Source: Melastoma dodecandrum
Taxonomy: Eukaryota; Streptophyta; Magnoliopsida; Myrtales; Melastomataceae
Reading direction: 5' to 3'
DNA length: 64,000 nucleotides
Assembly: GCA_029817715.1 (NCBI GenBank)
Contig: JARUPY010000195.1
Location: forward strand, 46,732 to 110,731
Position numbers and translations under genes: made by a program
Shown: piece after piece, positions 36,745 to 49,589 of the stretch
How positions within the stretch are numbered: position 1 is the first letter of the stretch
How the letters are laid out: every line of letters begins with the position of its first letter
Notes under the pieces: generated by a model
The model's input: only the letters and a program-made list of their open reading frames with translations
Told to the model about the DNA's origin: nothing
The model's database searches: none

Positions 36745-37983
36745 TTTATTGAGAAAATACTCAAGGTTAACAATGAAATCCTTGATTTACAAGAGTTTAT
36801 AATTCATATCCTTTTGCTTTAGGGGTGATTTCCCGAGTTAGTTTGGTGTTCCTAGGACATTACTGTTGTTGTTCTTAGCCTTAAGCTTTTGGAAGTCCAG
36901 ATGAGGAGATCAGGAAAGGGGTGCTCTTGGTGGAGTGATACAACAATTAAGATACCAAAGACGGTGGTGTTTAACAACTGAAATTCTAGGCTACAGATCT
37001 CGGTCTCATCGGTGGATCAACGGTTCAGAAGGCAGACTCAAAGGACGGGAATCCAGTGAGGAGGTGGCAACGGAAACATACCAGGCGAAGGCTTGTTGGG
37101 CGAAGCAGCCACAAAGCGACAGGTGACGGGCGACAAGAAACAACGCAAGTGACAAGCCACAGTGGATACAAACACCCCGGCATAGTTACCCCGAAATTCC
37201 GGAGAAAATTCCGGAGAAAAATCCCCCGGAGATTCAGCGGTCAAATTGCCACTTGATCTCGGCCACACACTTATACGAGAACTAACTCGAGGCGCTTGAT
37301 GTTCCATGCGTCTGAATCATTCTCAAACACTTGGACCATGGAGTTCTTGAATGTTCCTCGAATCATCGGTATCAGACAAAACGTGGTTCTCGTGTGGTCG
37401 GTCACATGGCGCCCTTTCATGTGACACACACTCCTTGTTTATCTTCCTTGAAAAGCCCAACTGACCCCCGCCAGATTTTCATCGTACATTGATTGCATCG
37501 ATAGCCTTTCGCCTATCCGTTCCAACTCTGTTTCATGTTCCACATCATTCTATTCATCATCGTTATATACATGGGCTGAAACTCCGAAAAAGGGAAAAAA
37601 AAAGACATCCTTCTTCGCTGAGCCATTTTCTTCCTTTATTTGCCCTTTTCTTTGAACGTTATTTTTTTATTTGGAATATTGGACGGTGCGCTAACCAAAC
37701 CAAGATGGAATTAAACAAATTTCATCTAGGAATTGATTCCAGTGAGTCTTCTTTAGACGGACCAAACACGATCTTAAGATAATTATTTAATCAAGTATTT
37801 TTATTTACATTTTACGATTTAAGTCATACTTAGTAATTTTTTGTTGACGATTAGTGGTTTATTTGGGCGAGTTATTATAAATACAAACGGCTTGAGTTGT
37901 AAATCATGTGCAAATTTTAAATAATTCTTTAAAAATTTCTCATAAATTATTTTCATTATACAAAGTACCTAGAAGGAAAGTAG
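36745..37983. repeat. Direct duplication X, copy 1
   Basis: It matches 42840-44053 in the same orientation. Shared stretches include GAGAAAATACT, TTTGGTGTTCCTAGGACATT, CCATGGAGTTCTTGAATG, ACCAAACCAAGATGG and TTGTTGACGATTAGTGGTTT. Copy 1 begins shortly after the SABATH gene and carries an inserted Tat LTR fragment. Both copies end at an AAGTAG/AGGTAG word. Divergence looks like 10-20% by eye. Confidence 0.85.
36968..37190 (+). repeat. Tat LTR 5' fragment inserted in duplication X
   Basis: It begins TGTTTAACAACTGAAATTCT, matching the start of the element B LTRs (63850) and the solo LTR (45299). It continues through CAGGCGAAGGCTTGTTGGGCG and CAAAGCGACAGG. Copy 2 of duplication X lacks it. Only about the first 220 bp of the LTR are present; the right edge is uncertain. 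Confidence 0.7.
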
Positions 37984-37984
37984 G

Positions 37985-39129
37985 TGATGCGGACTGTGGG
38001 GAAAGGCCCGACTCAAACACCGAACCACGATGGCGAACTGAGATTGGGATGACACTCGAATTAGAATGAAATAAAGATAATGATAACCTCGGATACAAGA
38101 TGAACCATCACCGACGGATGCAAGAGCCTTGTTCGGATCGTTACGGATACAATCAACATACCATCGTAGACGAAAGCAAGGTTGAACAACATTACTATTA
38201 GATATAACCAAACACCACCAATGAAACGATCGAACTTTCAGATAAATGTCACCACACTTGGAACCCAACAAATGATAAGATAAATGAAAAGACTTAATTA
38301 TGAGTTTTGTGACTTTTTTTAATGTTTACAAATAACCCCTTATATTGGAACTAAGGCTAAAAAACGGGTTTAGGAATTGGTAACATATGTTCGCTATCAA
38401 TTCAGGTTCTCGAATAGACCGAATATGTTTCATATTCTAAAGTTTCGAGAATTTGTGGTACCAAGTACGATTTTAGGTTCTCACCTCATAGCAAACCTAG
38501 AGAATTTGAAACCTTAAATAAAATAATTAATTTATAACTACAATAAGTTATTAATTTATATTTTATAATAAATTATGTTAAATTCGCACTAATTTTATGA
38601 AAAATTTACTAATTTTCCTCCCAAATGACCAAAACGCTCTTATCAAAAGTTGGACTAGGTATGTCTATTATGATGCATTTCTTTTTCTTTGACATAAAGT
38701 TTTCAACTCCCCCACCTAAAATACCTCGAGCCGATTGAGTCAATATCCCTAACCTAGTTAATCTCGTCATTTTGTGCTCAAACTACTCAGTTTAATTGGT
38801 GATTTGAAATGGGTTCCTCGAAGGATTATCATATAAAAATATCCTACAAATTAACATTAAACTAACTTATATGTTAAGCTATTATGTTACACATTTGGAC
38901 ACAAAAATCGAAACTGGTACTAGAACGGACATGATATGTTCTTGGGTGGTTCTTTAGTTCATAGGTTATGTTCCTTCGACCTTTGGTCGACCTGTGCTCT
39001 TACATTCGACCGATACTCGACCGAGTCTTGTCTTATGACTACTCCAACAACGTACAAGTCCCTAGTTCGACTGTCTTGATTGCGTCAACTACAACTCCAT
39101 AGCTTTGTCCGTTCGATCTCACATTATCA
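37985..39129 (-). repeat. 3' LTR of decayed gypsy element
   Basis: It begins TGATGCGG and ends CATTATCA, followed by the PPT-like CCCATTGTTGG (minus strand purine-rich). Parts such as CACACTTGGAACCCAACAAATG resemble the nested element LTR. The partner LTR is missing, so ends are inferred from these similarities. Confidence 0.55.
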
Positions 39130-42100
39130 TCCCATTGTTGGAAAAGATTTGTCTTCAAATCTAGGAGTTTTTTGTCATCTTCTTACAACGAAAGATCTTG
39201 AACGGTGAATGTCGTCGAGATTTCATAGTTTCTCAGTAGGTGGATCTTGTAGACGCTGTTATTGATCTACTTGGCCACTCGAATGGTCTGTCAACTTTGG
39301 GCATAAGTTTGTTCTTTTAATGGGTAGAAAACCCTTCCTTTCACAAGTGGAACCACACAAGATCGCTAGGTTAGAATAGTCTCTCCTTGCGACCTCGTTT
39401 CGTCTTAACTACGTTCTTCTTATTCTTGTGTAGTTTCAACATCTCCTCGGTTCATCGAATCGCATCCTTGTCGAGGATATGGTTAGGCATAGGTCATAAT
39501 TCGACTTGAATATGGGGATTAACACTATACATACTACCTAAAATGGTGACGCTCGAGTAGTCGAATGCAGAGCTCGATTATAAACGAACTGAACTTGGTC
39601 GAGCTTGATGTCCCAATCCTTTTGATTCCTGAACATCAGTTTGCCCACCTTTCTATGGATGGCAAGTGGTGTTTAACTAGAGCTTTGTTGCTAGCTTGTG
39701 CCATAGAGTCGTCTAGAAGTAGCATAAGAGTTTGGCTTCACGGTCAAACACAATCGATGATGGTACTCCATGAAGTAGAGGCCCACAATACCGGAAACAT
39801 CGTTCGTCTTCCGACATGAAATAAAGTGAGCCATCGTCTTCTTCAAGAATCGATCCAGAACCATGAGTATCGACTCCTTTTATCGCCATGTTTGAGGTAG
39901 CACGAACACTATGCTCATATGCTCTCATGGTCAATTTGCTACAAGTAATGGATGTATAAGCCTTGGGGTTGGATGTGACTTTTTTGCGCCTTGACATGTC
40001 GCGCATCGTCGAATCATCTTGTTAGTGTCCCTAGCCATCTTAGGCCAGTAGAAGTTCTCCTACAACATATCAATAGTCTTATGAATTCGAGAGTGCTTGC
40101 GTGTTCTTCTCCATGCACTTTGAGGTTAAGTAGTTATTGAACGAAACTTCAAGGAATGCACAATTTGGTTCCATGAAATAAAAATCCATTAACTAGGTTA
40201 TAAGGGTCATTGGTTTCTCAAACTATGCCTCATAGATTTCCTCAAAGTCTGCATCGGTCGAATATAACTCCTTTAGTGACTCGAACCCAATCAACTTTGA
40301 CTCCATTTTGGTCATTAGCGTCGGCTTTCAAGAAAATGTGTCGGTCACAACGTTCTTCATAGTGTGAATATTAACGATTGGAGATATTCTACCAACTTCT
40401 CACGTCGTCGATTGAGCTTCACTTGCCCATTTGTTTACTTCAAGCATTCACGATAAGTGCGAAGGACAACCTTTTGGGCTAGTAAATAATGGCTCCACGT
40501 CTCCAAAGCCGAAACAATCGAGTAAAACTTCTTGTTGTAGGTTGGATAGTTTAGTCGAGCATCCTAACTTTTCATTTAAATAGGCGTCTCTTAACCTTTC
40601 TATAGAAGCACTCCTCCAATGCCAATCTCGGAGGCATTACACTCGACTTCGAACACCTTATCAAAATTAGAAAGCATCAACATTGGGGCTTCACACAATC
40701 AATCCTTAAAACTTCAATGCTGGTTTGAGCTAATGTTGAGCACTCGGAGGTTGTCCCTTTCAAACATTCCGCCATAGGGGTTAAAATGGTACTGGAGTTC
40801 TTGAACCATATGTCAAAAGAAGCAAGCCTGTGAAAACTTTGAACCTCATGAGCTGTCCTAGGAATTTACCAGTCTCGAGTAACTTTGATTTATCTATCAT
40901 CGACTATATTGCCATCCTTCGAGACGACATAGCCCAAGAAGACAAGCTTAGGAGTCGTGAACTCACACTTCTTGTTGTTTTCAAACAATCGTTGCTCTCT
41001 CAACTTTTCGAACAACTATCGGATGTGTTCTAGATGTTCGCACTTAATGCGACTATACTTAAGGATATCATCAAAATAAAAGACAACGAATTTCTCAATG
41101 ACTAGATGAAACACCTAGTTCATCAGTCGCATAAAAGTGCTCGACTCGTTCCAGAAACCAAATGACATAACCATATACTCGTATAGATCAAACTTGGTCT
41201 CAAGCGTTGTTTTTCGCTTATCTCGTTCTCTCATTCTAATTTGATTATAACCGCTTTATAGGTCTATCTTCGAGAAGACTACTGACCCATGCATTATCGA
41301 GTATATCATCAAGTAGAGGGATAAAAAACCTGTACCAATGATGATCATGTTGATTACTCGACAGTCGACAAACATTCACCATGAGACATCCTTCTTGGAG
41401 CTTAGAATGGCCGAAATTGAACATGGACTGAGGCAATCTCTAACAAATCCCTCCGCATGAGTTCCTCGACTTGCCGCCGAAGTTCCTTGGCCTCATCCAG
41501 ATTGCATCGGTAAGCAAGTTGATTTGGTAATGAAACTCCACGAATGAGATCAATATGGTATGTATGTTTCTCAAGGGAGGGAATCCTCCATGCATCTCTT
41601 TAGGAAACGCGTCTTTGAACTCCTGAAGTAGTGGTATAGTCGATGGTTGTTCTGCTCCTTACTTCAAACATCATTAGCATGTAGACATTCTTCTCTCCAT
41701 GTATCAATCGAGTCATCTCGATGAACTTTAAGCTGAGTTTTTTTATCGAGATCGATAAATAGGTATTCTCGAACCCATCATGGACTGCTTGTCGGTTATA
41801 TTGTCATGGTCTTCCCAACAATATATGGCAAGCATCCATATGCACTACATCACAAGTCATTATGTCATTGTAGTTTTAACCAATATTTATCGACACCAAA
41901 ACTTGTTTAGCCACCATAAGGTCATTCACTCTTCTTGGTCAACATTGAAGCTTGTATGCTCGAGGATGAGATTTGGTTGATAACCTTAGCTTTACGATCA
42001 TGGTTGTAGAAGTCGCATTAGTGCAACTTTCATTGTCACTATCACCCGATACACCTTATTATGCATCGGCAACATGTCTGAAAGATCATTTTCCATTGGT

Positions 42101-42700
42101 CGATTTCTTCTGCTACAACATTGACATTGAAGGCCTTCCGAAATACTAAAATTCTTCTTCATTCAGGCTCCTCTAGATACTCTAATCAATTTTATCCATC
42201 GTTCGTTGTCCATCGGCTGAGACAATCGACAGTCACATGCCCAAATCCCTAACGCTTTAAACACTTATTCTCCCCACTGGTATTTAGCAGTGGTCGATTG
42301 TTTGCCTTAGCTTTTTCCTTGTTAGTCGATATAGGTCCTCGAGTAAGAGCTGCCTTTGCTGAAAGGAGGTGGCCTCACGTCGACTTCGCTAGTGTTCTCA
42401 TTGCTCGCTGCTTCTCAATCTTATGGCCAAGGTTGCATACATTCGCAAAACTCTAATACAACTGAAATTCAACCGCATCCGCAATGTGATACTTCAATCC
42501 CCTCAGGTAAATTTACTAATACTAGTTGTACCTTACTTTGGCTCCTAAGGAAGTTGGACAATGTTTTAAGTAAACCATCGGGTAAGAAAAATCTATGAAA
42601 CGAGGGTATTGAGACAAGTGACCAATTCGATGTTAATTCAACTTTTTGAGATTTGAAATCTCGTGAAGTAAGTTCAGAATAAGTCATTCCGTATTTTTGG
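39130..42700 (-). pseudogene. Gag-pol remnant of decayed gypsy element
   Basis: The minus strand shows RT pieces such as SGYNQIRMRERDKRKTT (about 41190-41255) and FVVFYFDDIL (about 41062-41092, catalytic YFDD still readable), with RNase H-like words near 40300-40600 and integrase zinc-domain and core traces at 39250-40100. Stops occur every few dozen codons. Only short fragments remain open. Confidence 0.75.
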
Positions 42701-42839
42701 TAGCATTATGCTCTCCCTTGGCATCGGAGATACCAAAAGCGAGCATAAATTACTCCTTCGAGTATCGGAATGTACCGTTCGCCAAAATATAGCTATAACC
42801 GTTGAATGCCTGACAACAAGCAAATCCGCGTTGAAAAAG

Positions 42840-44053
42840 AAATATTGAGAAAATACTTAAGGTTAATAATGAAATCCTTCATTTACAAGAGTTTATAATT
42901 CATACAAGTTTGCTTTAGGGTCGATTGGGCGAGTTAGTTTGGTGTTCCTAGGACATTACTATTGTTGTTCTTAGCCTTAAGCTTTCGGAAGACCAGATGA
43001 ATAGGATAAGGAATGTGGTGCTCTTGGTGGAGGCGATCCAACGGTTGAGATATCAAAGACGGTGGTATGAAGGATGGCAGGAGACTAATTTTACAAAGGA
43101 ACTCCTCCTTCAAGATCCGGAGACAAACTCCGCCACACAGGCCACACACTTATTCGAGAACTAACTCAGAGGGACTTGATGTTCCATGCATCTGAATCAA
43201 TCTCAAACTCTTGGACGAGAGCTAAAAACAAAGGTGTTTCAATGGGTGGACCATGGAGTTCTTGAATGGTCCTCGAATCATCGGTCTTAGACAAAACGTG
43301 GTTCACGTGTGGCCGATCACATGGCGCCCATTCATGTGGCACACGCTCTTTGTTTATCCACCCAGAAAAGCCCAAGTGAACCCGCAAGATTTTTCATCGG
43401 ACATTGCACTGATAGCCTTTCGCCTGTCCATTCAAACTCCCTTTCATGTCCCCACATCAAAGTACTCGTCGTCGTTATATACATATATGTTAAAGTTGGC
43501 CATACAAAACAAGAGTTTGCTAAATTACAATGTCCACAAATTGTGGCGTTCGTAAGGGAATGGAAAAAATAAAATGAAAGGAAAAAAAAAAAAGCCATCC
43601 TTCCTCTCGCTGTCGCTGAGCCTTTTTCTTGTTTTATTTGCCCTGTTCTCTAAACATTGTTTTTCTTATTTGGAATACTTGGACAGTGCGGTAACCAAAC
43701 CAAGATGGGATTAAACAGATTTAATCTATGAATTGAATTAAGCGAGTCTTCTTTAGACGAACCAAACGCGATGTTAAGATAAATTTTATTTTTACCTTAG
43801 TCATATGTTTTTAATGAAGCTCTTATATAATTAAGTATTTTTTTACAATCAACTATTTCTGTTATATTTTATAAATTTTTTTTGTTGACGATTAGTGGTT
43901 TATATGTGCTAGTTATCATAAATGCATATGGTTTATGTTGTAAATTAACTTTATAACTCTAAATAATTATTTAAATATTTCTCATAAATTATGAAAATCG
44001 GGCTAGTTATCATAAATATTGCTCATAAGTACCCAAGGAAGGTAGACTCCCGA
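42840..44053. repeat. Direct duplication X, copy 2
   Basis: Counterpart of 36745-37983. It lacks the LTR fragment and instead keeps about 75 bp (43065-43140) that is probably the pre-insertion sequence, plus an additional segment near 43215-43250. It encodes nothing recognisable. Confidence 0.85.
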
Positions 44054-44154
44054 GCTAGTTTAACAAGTTTGTATTATTAGTTTAAAACCATGCGGGTGCC
44101 AACGTGCCGAATTAGACAATGGGCTAAGTTTTACACCCGAATTAGCAAAGCTCC

Positions 44155-44600
44155 AATGTATTGAGATAACCCCAGCTCCACTTGGGAAGTAAATGGAAGA
44201 AGCTAACGACCCGTGCACGGATCGACACGTCAAATGTTCAAAATCTTCATAAATTTTTTGTAATGTTTAAATAAATCACTGTTCCAACGTTGTACAACAA
44301 CAAATTTGAAATATTTTTTTTTTACAAAGGCACAAGAAATTGCGAAAATTTTGTACATTTCATGCATCGATTCGTGCATGAGTCGTTAGCCTCTTCCGAA
44401 GTAAACACGTCCATGTCCAGTTTCTTCCAGTTATGTCATTGGGGGTACTGTTTGTTGGCATCGTCTGATTGCTCCAGTTATATCTTTTCCAGAACCATCA
44501 CTTATCATAATAACAAGTTGTACATTCAGAGCAGGGTTAGGGGAAAATGTTGAAGTCCTGAATTTTTAAAACACTTAAATTTGCTTTACTGTGTGTTTGA
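44155..44600. repeat. Duplication Y, unit 1
   Basis: Words such as ATTGAGATAACC, AGCTCCACTTGGGAAGTAAA, CATGTCCAGTTTCTTCCAGT and TTGTTGGCATCGTCTGATTG recur in the same order at 45225-45298 plus 46071-46240. No coding capacity seen. Confidence 0.75.
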
Positions 44601-44639
44601 CGGGAAGACGCTCAAGTCCCGTGTACTTACACTCACGTA

Positions 44640-45100
44640 CTTTACGAAACACAAAGCATTAGTTTTGTATATTTGTACGAAATAGTACCTTCCTATTTCA
44701 CTTTTACGAAATTGTTTCGTAATGGGTTCATAAAAATCTACGTATTTTTACGAAATTTCTTTAATGGGCCTCGTATAATTGTTCAAGCCAAAATAGTAAA
44801 ACTTTTGTAAAGTACAAAACAGTGAAATATATAAAAAATTTTTTCGTAATGGGCCAAATTGTTTCGTAATGCATATGTAAAAATGTATGTGCTTTTACTA
44901 AATCTTTTTCATGGGCTTTGTATATTTATATGAATAAAAACAATAAATATTTGTAAAGTACGAAACAATAATTATTTTTTCATAATGGATGAACTTTATT
45001 TGTAATGGGTTAGCAAAACTGTATGGACTTTCACGAACCCCGACGGGCTTTTATGAAAAAGTATCATACAAAAGTGTTTTGTACTTTACGAAATATGTAC
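44640..45100. repeat. Second TACGAA/TTCGTA-rich block
   Basis: Nine TACGAA or TTCGTA words in about 460 bp, many as TTTACGAAA or TTTCGTAATGGG, mixed in both orientations. It lies between the two units of duplication Y. It is less dense and more decayed than the block at 28720-29228, but clearly related in word content. Confidence 0.7.
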
Positions 45101-45224
45101 AATGTTTCCGAGCCTAATTCCGAATACTATGTACAGTGTTTTTTAGCCTAATTCCGAACCTAGGCTGGGACCTATTTGCAAATATAGACTTTTATTATGC
45201 CATTTTTGCAAACCGTGTCCATGA

Positions 45225-46240
45225 ATTGAGATAACACTAGCTCCACTTAGGAAGTAAACATGCCATGTCCAGTTTGTTCTAGTTATATCACGGGGTATTA
45301 TTTCGCAAAAGAAATTCTGGGTCACATGCCTTACCGCGGCCTGTGGGATGGATCGGGCCAGGAGTCTAAGATTGGCCGGGTAAGACCACGAGGAAAGGCT
45401 AGGAACTACTTTCGACAAGACCACAGGGAAAGACCCATACGTCACGAAATCCTTCGCCCGGAAGAACAGACCAAGTGACAAATTGAAGATCATGCGAAGG
45501 ACGGACATGAGGGACATTAAGCGACATATGAATTCTGAGCGACACGAAGCGCCAAGCGACAGGCAATCAGCAGCGCCTATTCATGGAAAGACTAAAAAGG
45601 GAACCATAATATTTGGCTTGGGGCGCAAGTAAGGTCCGAATGATCATACATGGAAAGGATGTATTACAAGACGGATCGGAAGGCTCCTAGACTAGAGAAG
45701 GTAATATTCTATTGACGGATCGGAAGGCTCCCGGACTAGATAAGTTAGTATTTTGTTGCAAGATTGAAGTAAGGACAGAGCTCTATAAATAGACTCCCCA
45801 ACCTTATATAAAAAACACATCAATACAACAGACAATTTATCTATCTTAACTTATCTCTAGTTTTTTAGCCTTAGTTTTAGCTTCATATTCCTGACAACCT
45901 ATTCTCAGCAACCAACTTCCTTGATGGAATTTGTAAGTATTCTTGCTTAGGATTGCCATTGTCTTACTCTTTAAACGATGACCATAGTTACACACAATCC
46001 TCGCAAGAGTCTCATGGGCTTAAGGCCAAATATTCTCCAACGTGTCGACCCCTCCAACGAAGCCCGAACAGGTACTCTTTGTTGGCATCATATGATTGCT
46101 CCAGTTATATCCTTTTCAGAACCATCGCTTATCATATTAACAAGTTGTACATTCAAAGGAGGGTCAGGGAAAACGTTGAAGGTCCCTCTAAATTTTGGAA
46201 ACTCTTAAAATTACTTTAGTGTATTTTTTATTAGATGGAA
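45225..46240. repeat. Duplication Y, unit 2, interrupted by solo LTR
   Basis: Second copy of 44155-44600, split at 45298/46071 by the solo LTR. Joining the two flanks restores the order of unit 1, which proves the insertion. Confidence 0.75.
45299..46070 (+). repeat. Solo LTR of a Tat-like element
   Basis: 772 bp, begins TATTTCGCAAAAGAAATTCT and ends CCCGAACA, matching the ends of the element A and B LTRs. A 5-bp target duplication with one mismatch flanks it (GGTAT at 45294-45298, GGTAC at 46071-46075). TATA box TATAAATAG at 45784-45792. The interior is a different subfamily from A and B. It is a single LTR with no internal DNA, the product of LTR-LTR recombination. Confidence 0.88.
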
Positions 46241-46929
46241 ATGGAATGGAATTGATTGGAGTTGAAGGGAATTGAGATGAGTTATAAAATTTTAGGGAGA
46301 AAATTTTAAAAAATTGAGAGGTATGAGAAAAAGTAAAAAGTTTGAATTTGATTGATGTCGTTTGGCTCCCATGGAATATTGCGTAGCTAAAAAGAGAAAA
46401 AGTAATTCAAATGAAAACTATCTCATGTTATTATGGTTTTCTTTTAATTCAATATACATTCTTGTTTTAATTTATTATATTCAATTTGATATAGAAGATC
46501 ATTACTCAACCTTACTGTGGATGAGAGGTGAGTTTTACTCATTTCCTCTATTCAAGAAATTACTCCTTCATTTATTTATATACCAGCAAATTTAGATAAT
46601 TCTTCATTACCTCTTGGACAATTCTCTACCTCTAAATTAGACTACTTATATGTAATAAATCATTCCCTTGAATTAGGGCTAAACATAATCATAAATAGTA
46701 CTCTTCCATTACTAAACCCATCTTGAACTTCCACAAAGTCATATATAGGACCAATTAAAAAGATTCAAACTTTGTTAAAACAACAATCTTCACCGGTCAT
46801 TCAATATATCCAAGTGAGTAAATTTAGCCACTCAGACTGAACAATTTGTGACACTTTAGCTACCATCAAAGGTTCTACACATTTTCATTGACTTATCATG
46901 GACAAAAACAATTGCCGTGATTACTAGAC
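46241..46929. other. AT-rich DNA, no gene recognised
   Basis: Lies between duplication Y and the caulimovirid-like region. It includes a GGAATTGA-rich stretch near 46240-46290. It may hold the 5' end or leader of the next element, but nothing specific is visible. Confidence 0.35.
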
Positions 46930-49256
46930 TTGCCTTAGTGGATACATCTTTTTGAACTATCAACACAACTATGTTGGTGCATGAACGATCTTTGCGACCT
47001 TACATCTAAATTATTGCATGCCTCTTCAAGATCCTCGTCTGTTGAGTGCCTTATAGGTACAAGTCTAAATAGTTGGCCCAAAATGAGTTTCGGACTCCAT
47101 TGAAGCAACCCTACATTACCAATCAAGTGTATAATCATGCAATAGATCTAAAAGTCCCTGACACATCGAGAAATGCCTTATTGTTGTTACTTCAAAAAAA
47201 TGGGTTACCAACTACGAGAAGCTCATCACTGTTCTAGACCCATACAAATGAGTAACTAAAAAATGATTAAGACTTGAGATGGATCGATGCTTTTATCATT
47301 CTACACGTTGGAGACAACAGGAAAATCTTAATTCCAGCCCTGTTTATGGTACAACCTATCCCTTTGAGACAAAAGACCCCATGCAAAATTTCCCTTCGCT
47401 ATTTTGATGGACATGGTCTTCCAATTTACTGCTTTAATAACTTGGAGACTGAACAATGTTTCCTTAATCAATATAAGTGTGACAAGGATTGTCATTGAGA
47501 GACTGACCCGGAAAATGAGGATGATTACTCCTCCCAACGAAGACAATAACGAAAGTAAAACTTGTTCACCAGTCTTTTAACATTTTCTTGATGATGACCC
47601 ATTTGTCGAACCACTTGGTGAGGACTATGGAAAGTAGCAATATATAGTTTATTACTCTACTCCTACCTAGAAGCCTATTTCAGTGTCTTCTACTAACGAA
47701 CATCCATTGCCACAACCACCAACCAAATTTCCTAGAATTCATAAGTAATAAGGTCTTACTTTAAGCATATAAGCATGTCAAGGAAGATCCCCTATGATGA
47801 CTATCACATATATAATGTATCCAGATCTAGAAGATTTTCCGCCTCTAGAACCTCACATGGTATACCAAAAGACCAATTCAAACTAGAGTTAATGCTACAT
47901 GACCAACACAAAAGAAAAGTATTACGGGGACAATACTCAATTGGCAAAGAGAAAATGCCCTAGCCGAAAACGAACTACTAAAAAAATTGACTTAATTGGA
48001 AAGAAGGATTTCCAAAACTAAGAAAAACCAAGTTTATCTATGACTAAAAAACCGATCACCAAGAAGAAATAACACATCTTAAATTATAGATTGTAATGCT
48101 CAAAGTAAATGTTACATGTACTGGATTAGCTCTTTCAACACTAGTTTGGAAATGCTTTCTAATCACAACTTTCAAACCTTATAGCCAAACTAAATTCCTT
48201 TCATATATGGTGTATTTGATAAAAACATGAGAATAGTCAATTCTTTTACACCATATTTCTCTTACTCCATATAATCCTTTGGAGAAGGCAGTTTGGACAA
48301 AGCAGATATTAACACAATTTGCAAGTATCTAAAGGAGAAGGAAAAGGAAAAGGTGACAAATAATCAAAGCAGTAGATGTTGATAGAATATAATTCTATTC
48401 ATCAATGGCTTTTAGAGTCATAAAAATATCAACCTCGGATAACTCCTCTTAGACAATTCTTCCCGAGAACAAAGTTAATTATACATCTAGATAAGTTCCT
48501 TTAGTATATATAGTTTATCGATAAACACGTCCAGAGTCGATTGTTAACTATCCAAAAGAAGATATGTCTTATATTTGTGATAAAAACAAGACAAGAAACA
48601 TGAGATCAACTAGACCAGCAGGTCAGCTTCTAAACCAAAGTTCATTTTTTTATGATATTCCATATATGCCCGCAATGATTGCAATAAATTCAAATCCTGG
48701 TTATTCACTTTTCTAGAACCTTATATCATAGGTGCAATCGGTTCTGAGAGGATGTTCAGCTAAATTACTTGACTCTCCAATAGTCGATATTGCTTATGTT
48801 GTACGTACACTTTTCAAAAGATGCTCACTCTTCATGTCAACCCAAGAAGTGACCCTATGCTCAAGCAAGTCATTTTATCTTCAATTTCGATTGATATTGC
48901 TTATGTTGTACATAAACATTTAGTAATAAAAACATTATGATATTGCCAACTGCACATATATAACAAGATATACTAAGTGCGGTTGATCAGTTATGCTAGA
49001 GAAAGGAAGCAATTGATAAGTTTATCCACAGAGACTATCGTCTTGAGAAATATAGTGTAAATAGACACAAAGGTTATCGTGTAAAATTTGGATCAAGAGA
49101 TGTATGTGACTGTAAGCCAAAGAAAAGGACGGATTTTAAGACGTTTAAACGAGAGAAATACTCTTACATTTCATTGATATAAAAGACAACCCAGAAAAAG
49201 ATTTTGAAAACTCCTTTAGAAGGAAATGGTGTAACTCACAACACATACCTGAAAAG

Positions 49257-49305
49257 TGTTTTATATGTCATAAAAAGGACATTTTACAAAATAATGTCAT
49301 CGTTG
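49257..49305 (+). pseudogene. Capsid-type zinc knuckle remnant (caulimovirid)
   Basis: KCFICHKK is followed, after a one-base frame slip, by the GHFTK part of a CCHC knuckle. It sits upstream of the protease trace, as in caulimovirid polyproteins. Downstream acidic text (IEEATRISLKND) follows. Confidence 0.6.
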
Positions 49306-49589
49306 ACAACGGAAACTAATAGCCGAAATTGAAGAAGCTACAAGGATATCTCTTAAAAATGACAAACTCAAATGACTCTTTCCAGTGGATGATCACTAAT
49401 CTGAGCAAACATTTTTTTACCTTGAAGGATATTCAAGTAATAGTGACAAGTCCTTTACATCTACCAACTCTTCAGATGAGATATATACAATGCAACAATT
49501 TGACGACCAGACTCCAGAATCCTTAGAGCTTATATCTACATCTAATACCTGCCAGCATGTGAAGATAACCCTTTACCTTGGTAAACATG

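Larger units (their letters stand above)
37985..42835 (-). mobile_element. Heavily decayed Ty3/gypsy element, 5' end missing
   Basis: Minus-strand element of the same general type as the one at 1631-7357. The 3' LTR is at 37985-39129. The internal region is read leftward from gag (about 42700) through a knuckle remnant (VFKALGFGHVTVDC near 42220-42265), RT and RNase H to integrase (about 39150-40100). It stops abruptly at about 42835, where duplication X copy 2 begins; no 5' LTR or PBS is present. Its decay is much greater than that of the nested element. Confidence 0.75.

Noticed and set aside
36745..44053. Duplication X as the two LTRs of one large retrotransposon
   Set aside because: The copies have no TG...CA ends and no PBS or PPT beside them, and the gypsy element between has its own, different LTR.
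46240..46300. GGAATTGA-rich stretch as a MITE
   Set aside because: Similar words occur near 12360 and 34580, but no inverted ends or target duplication could be defined.
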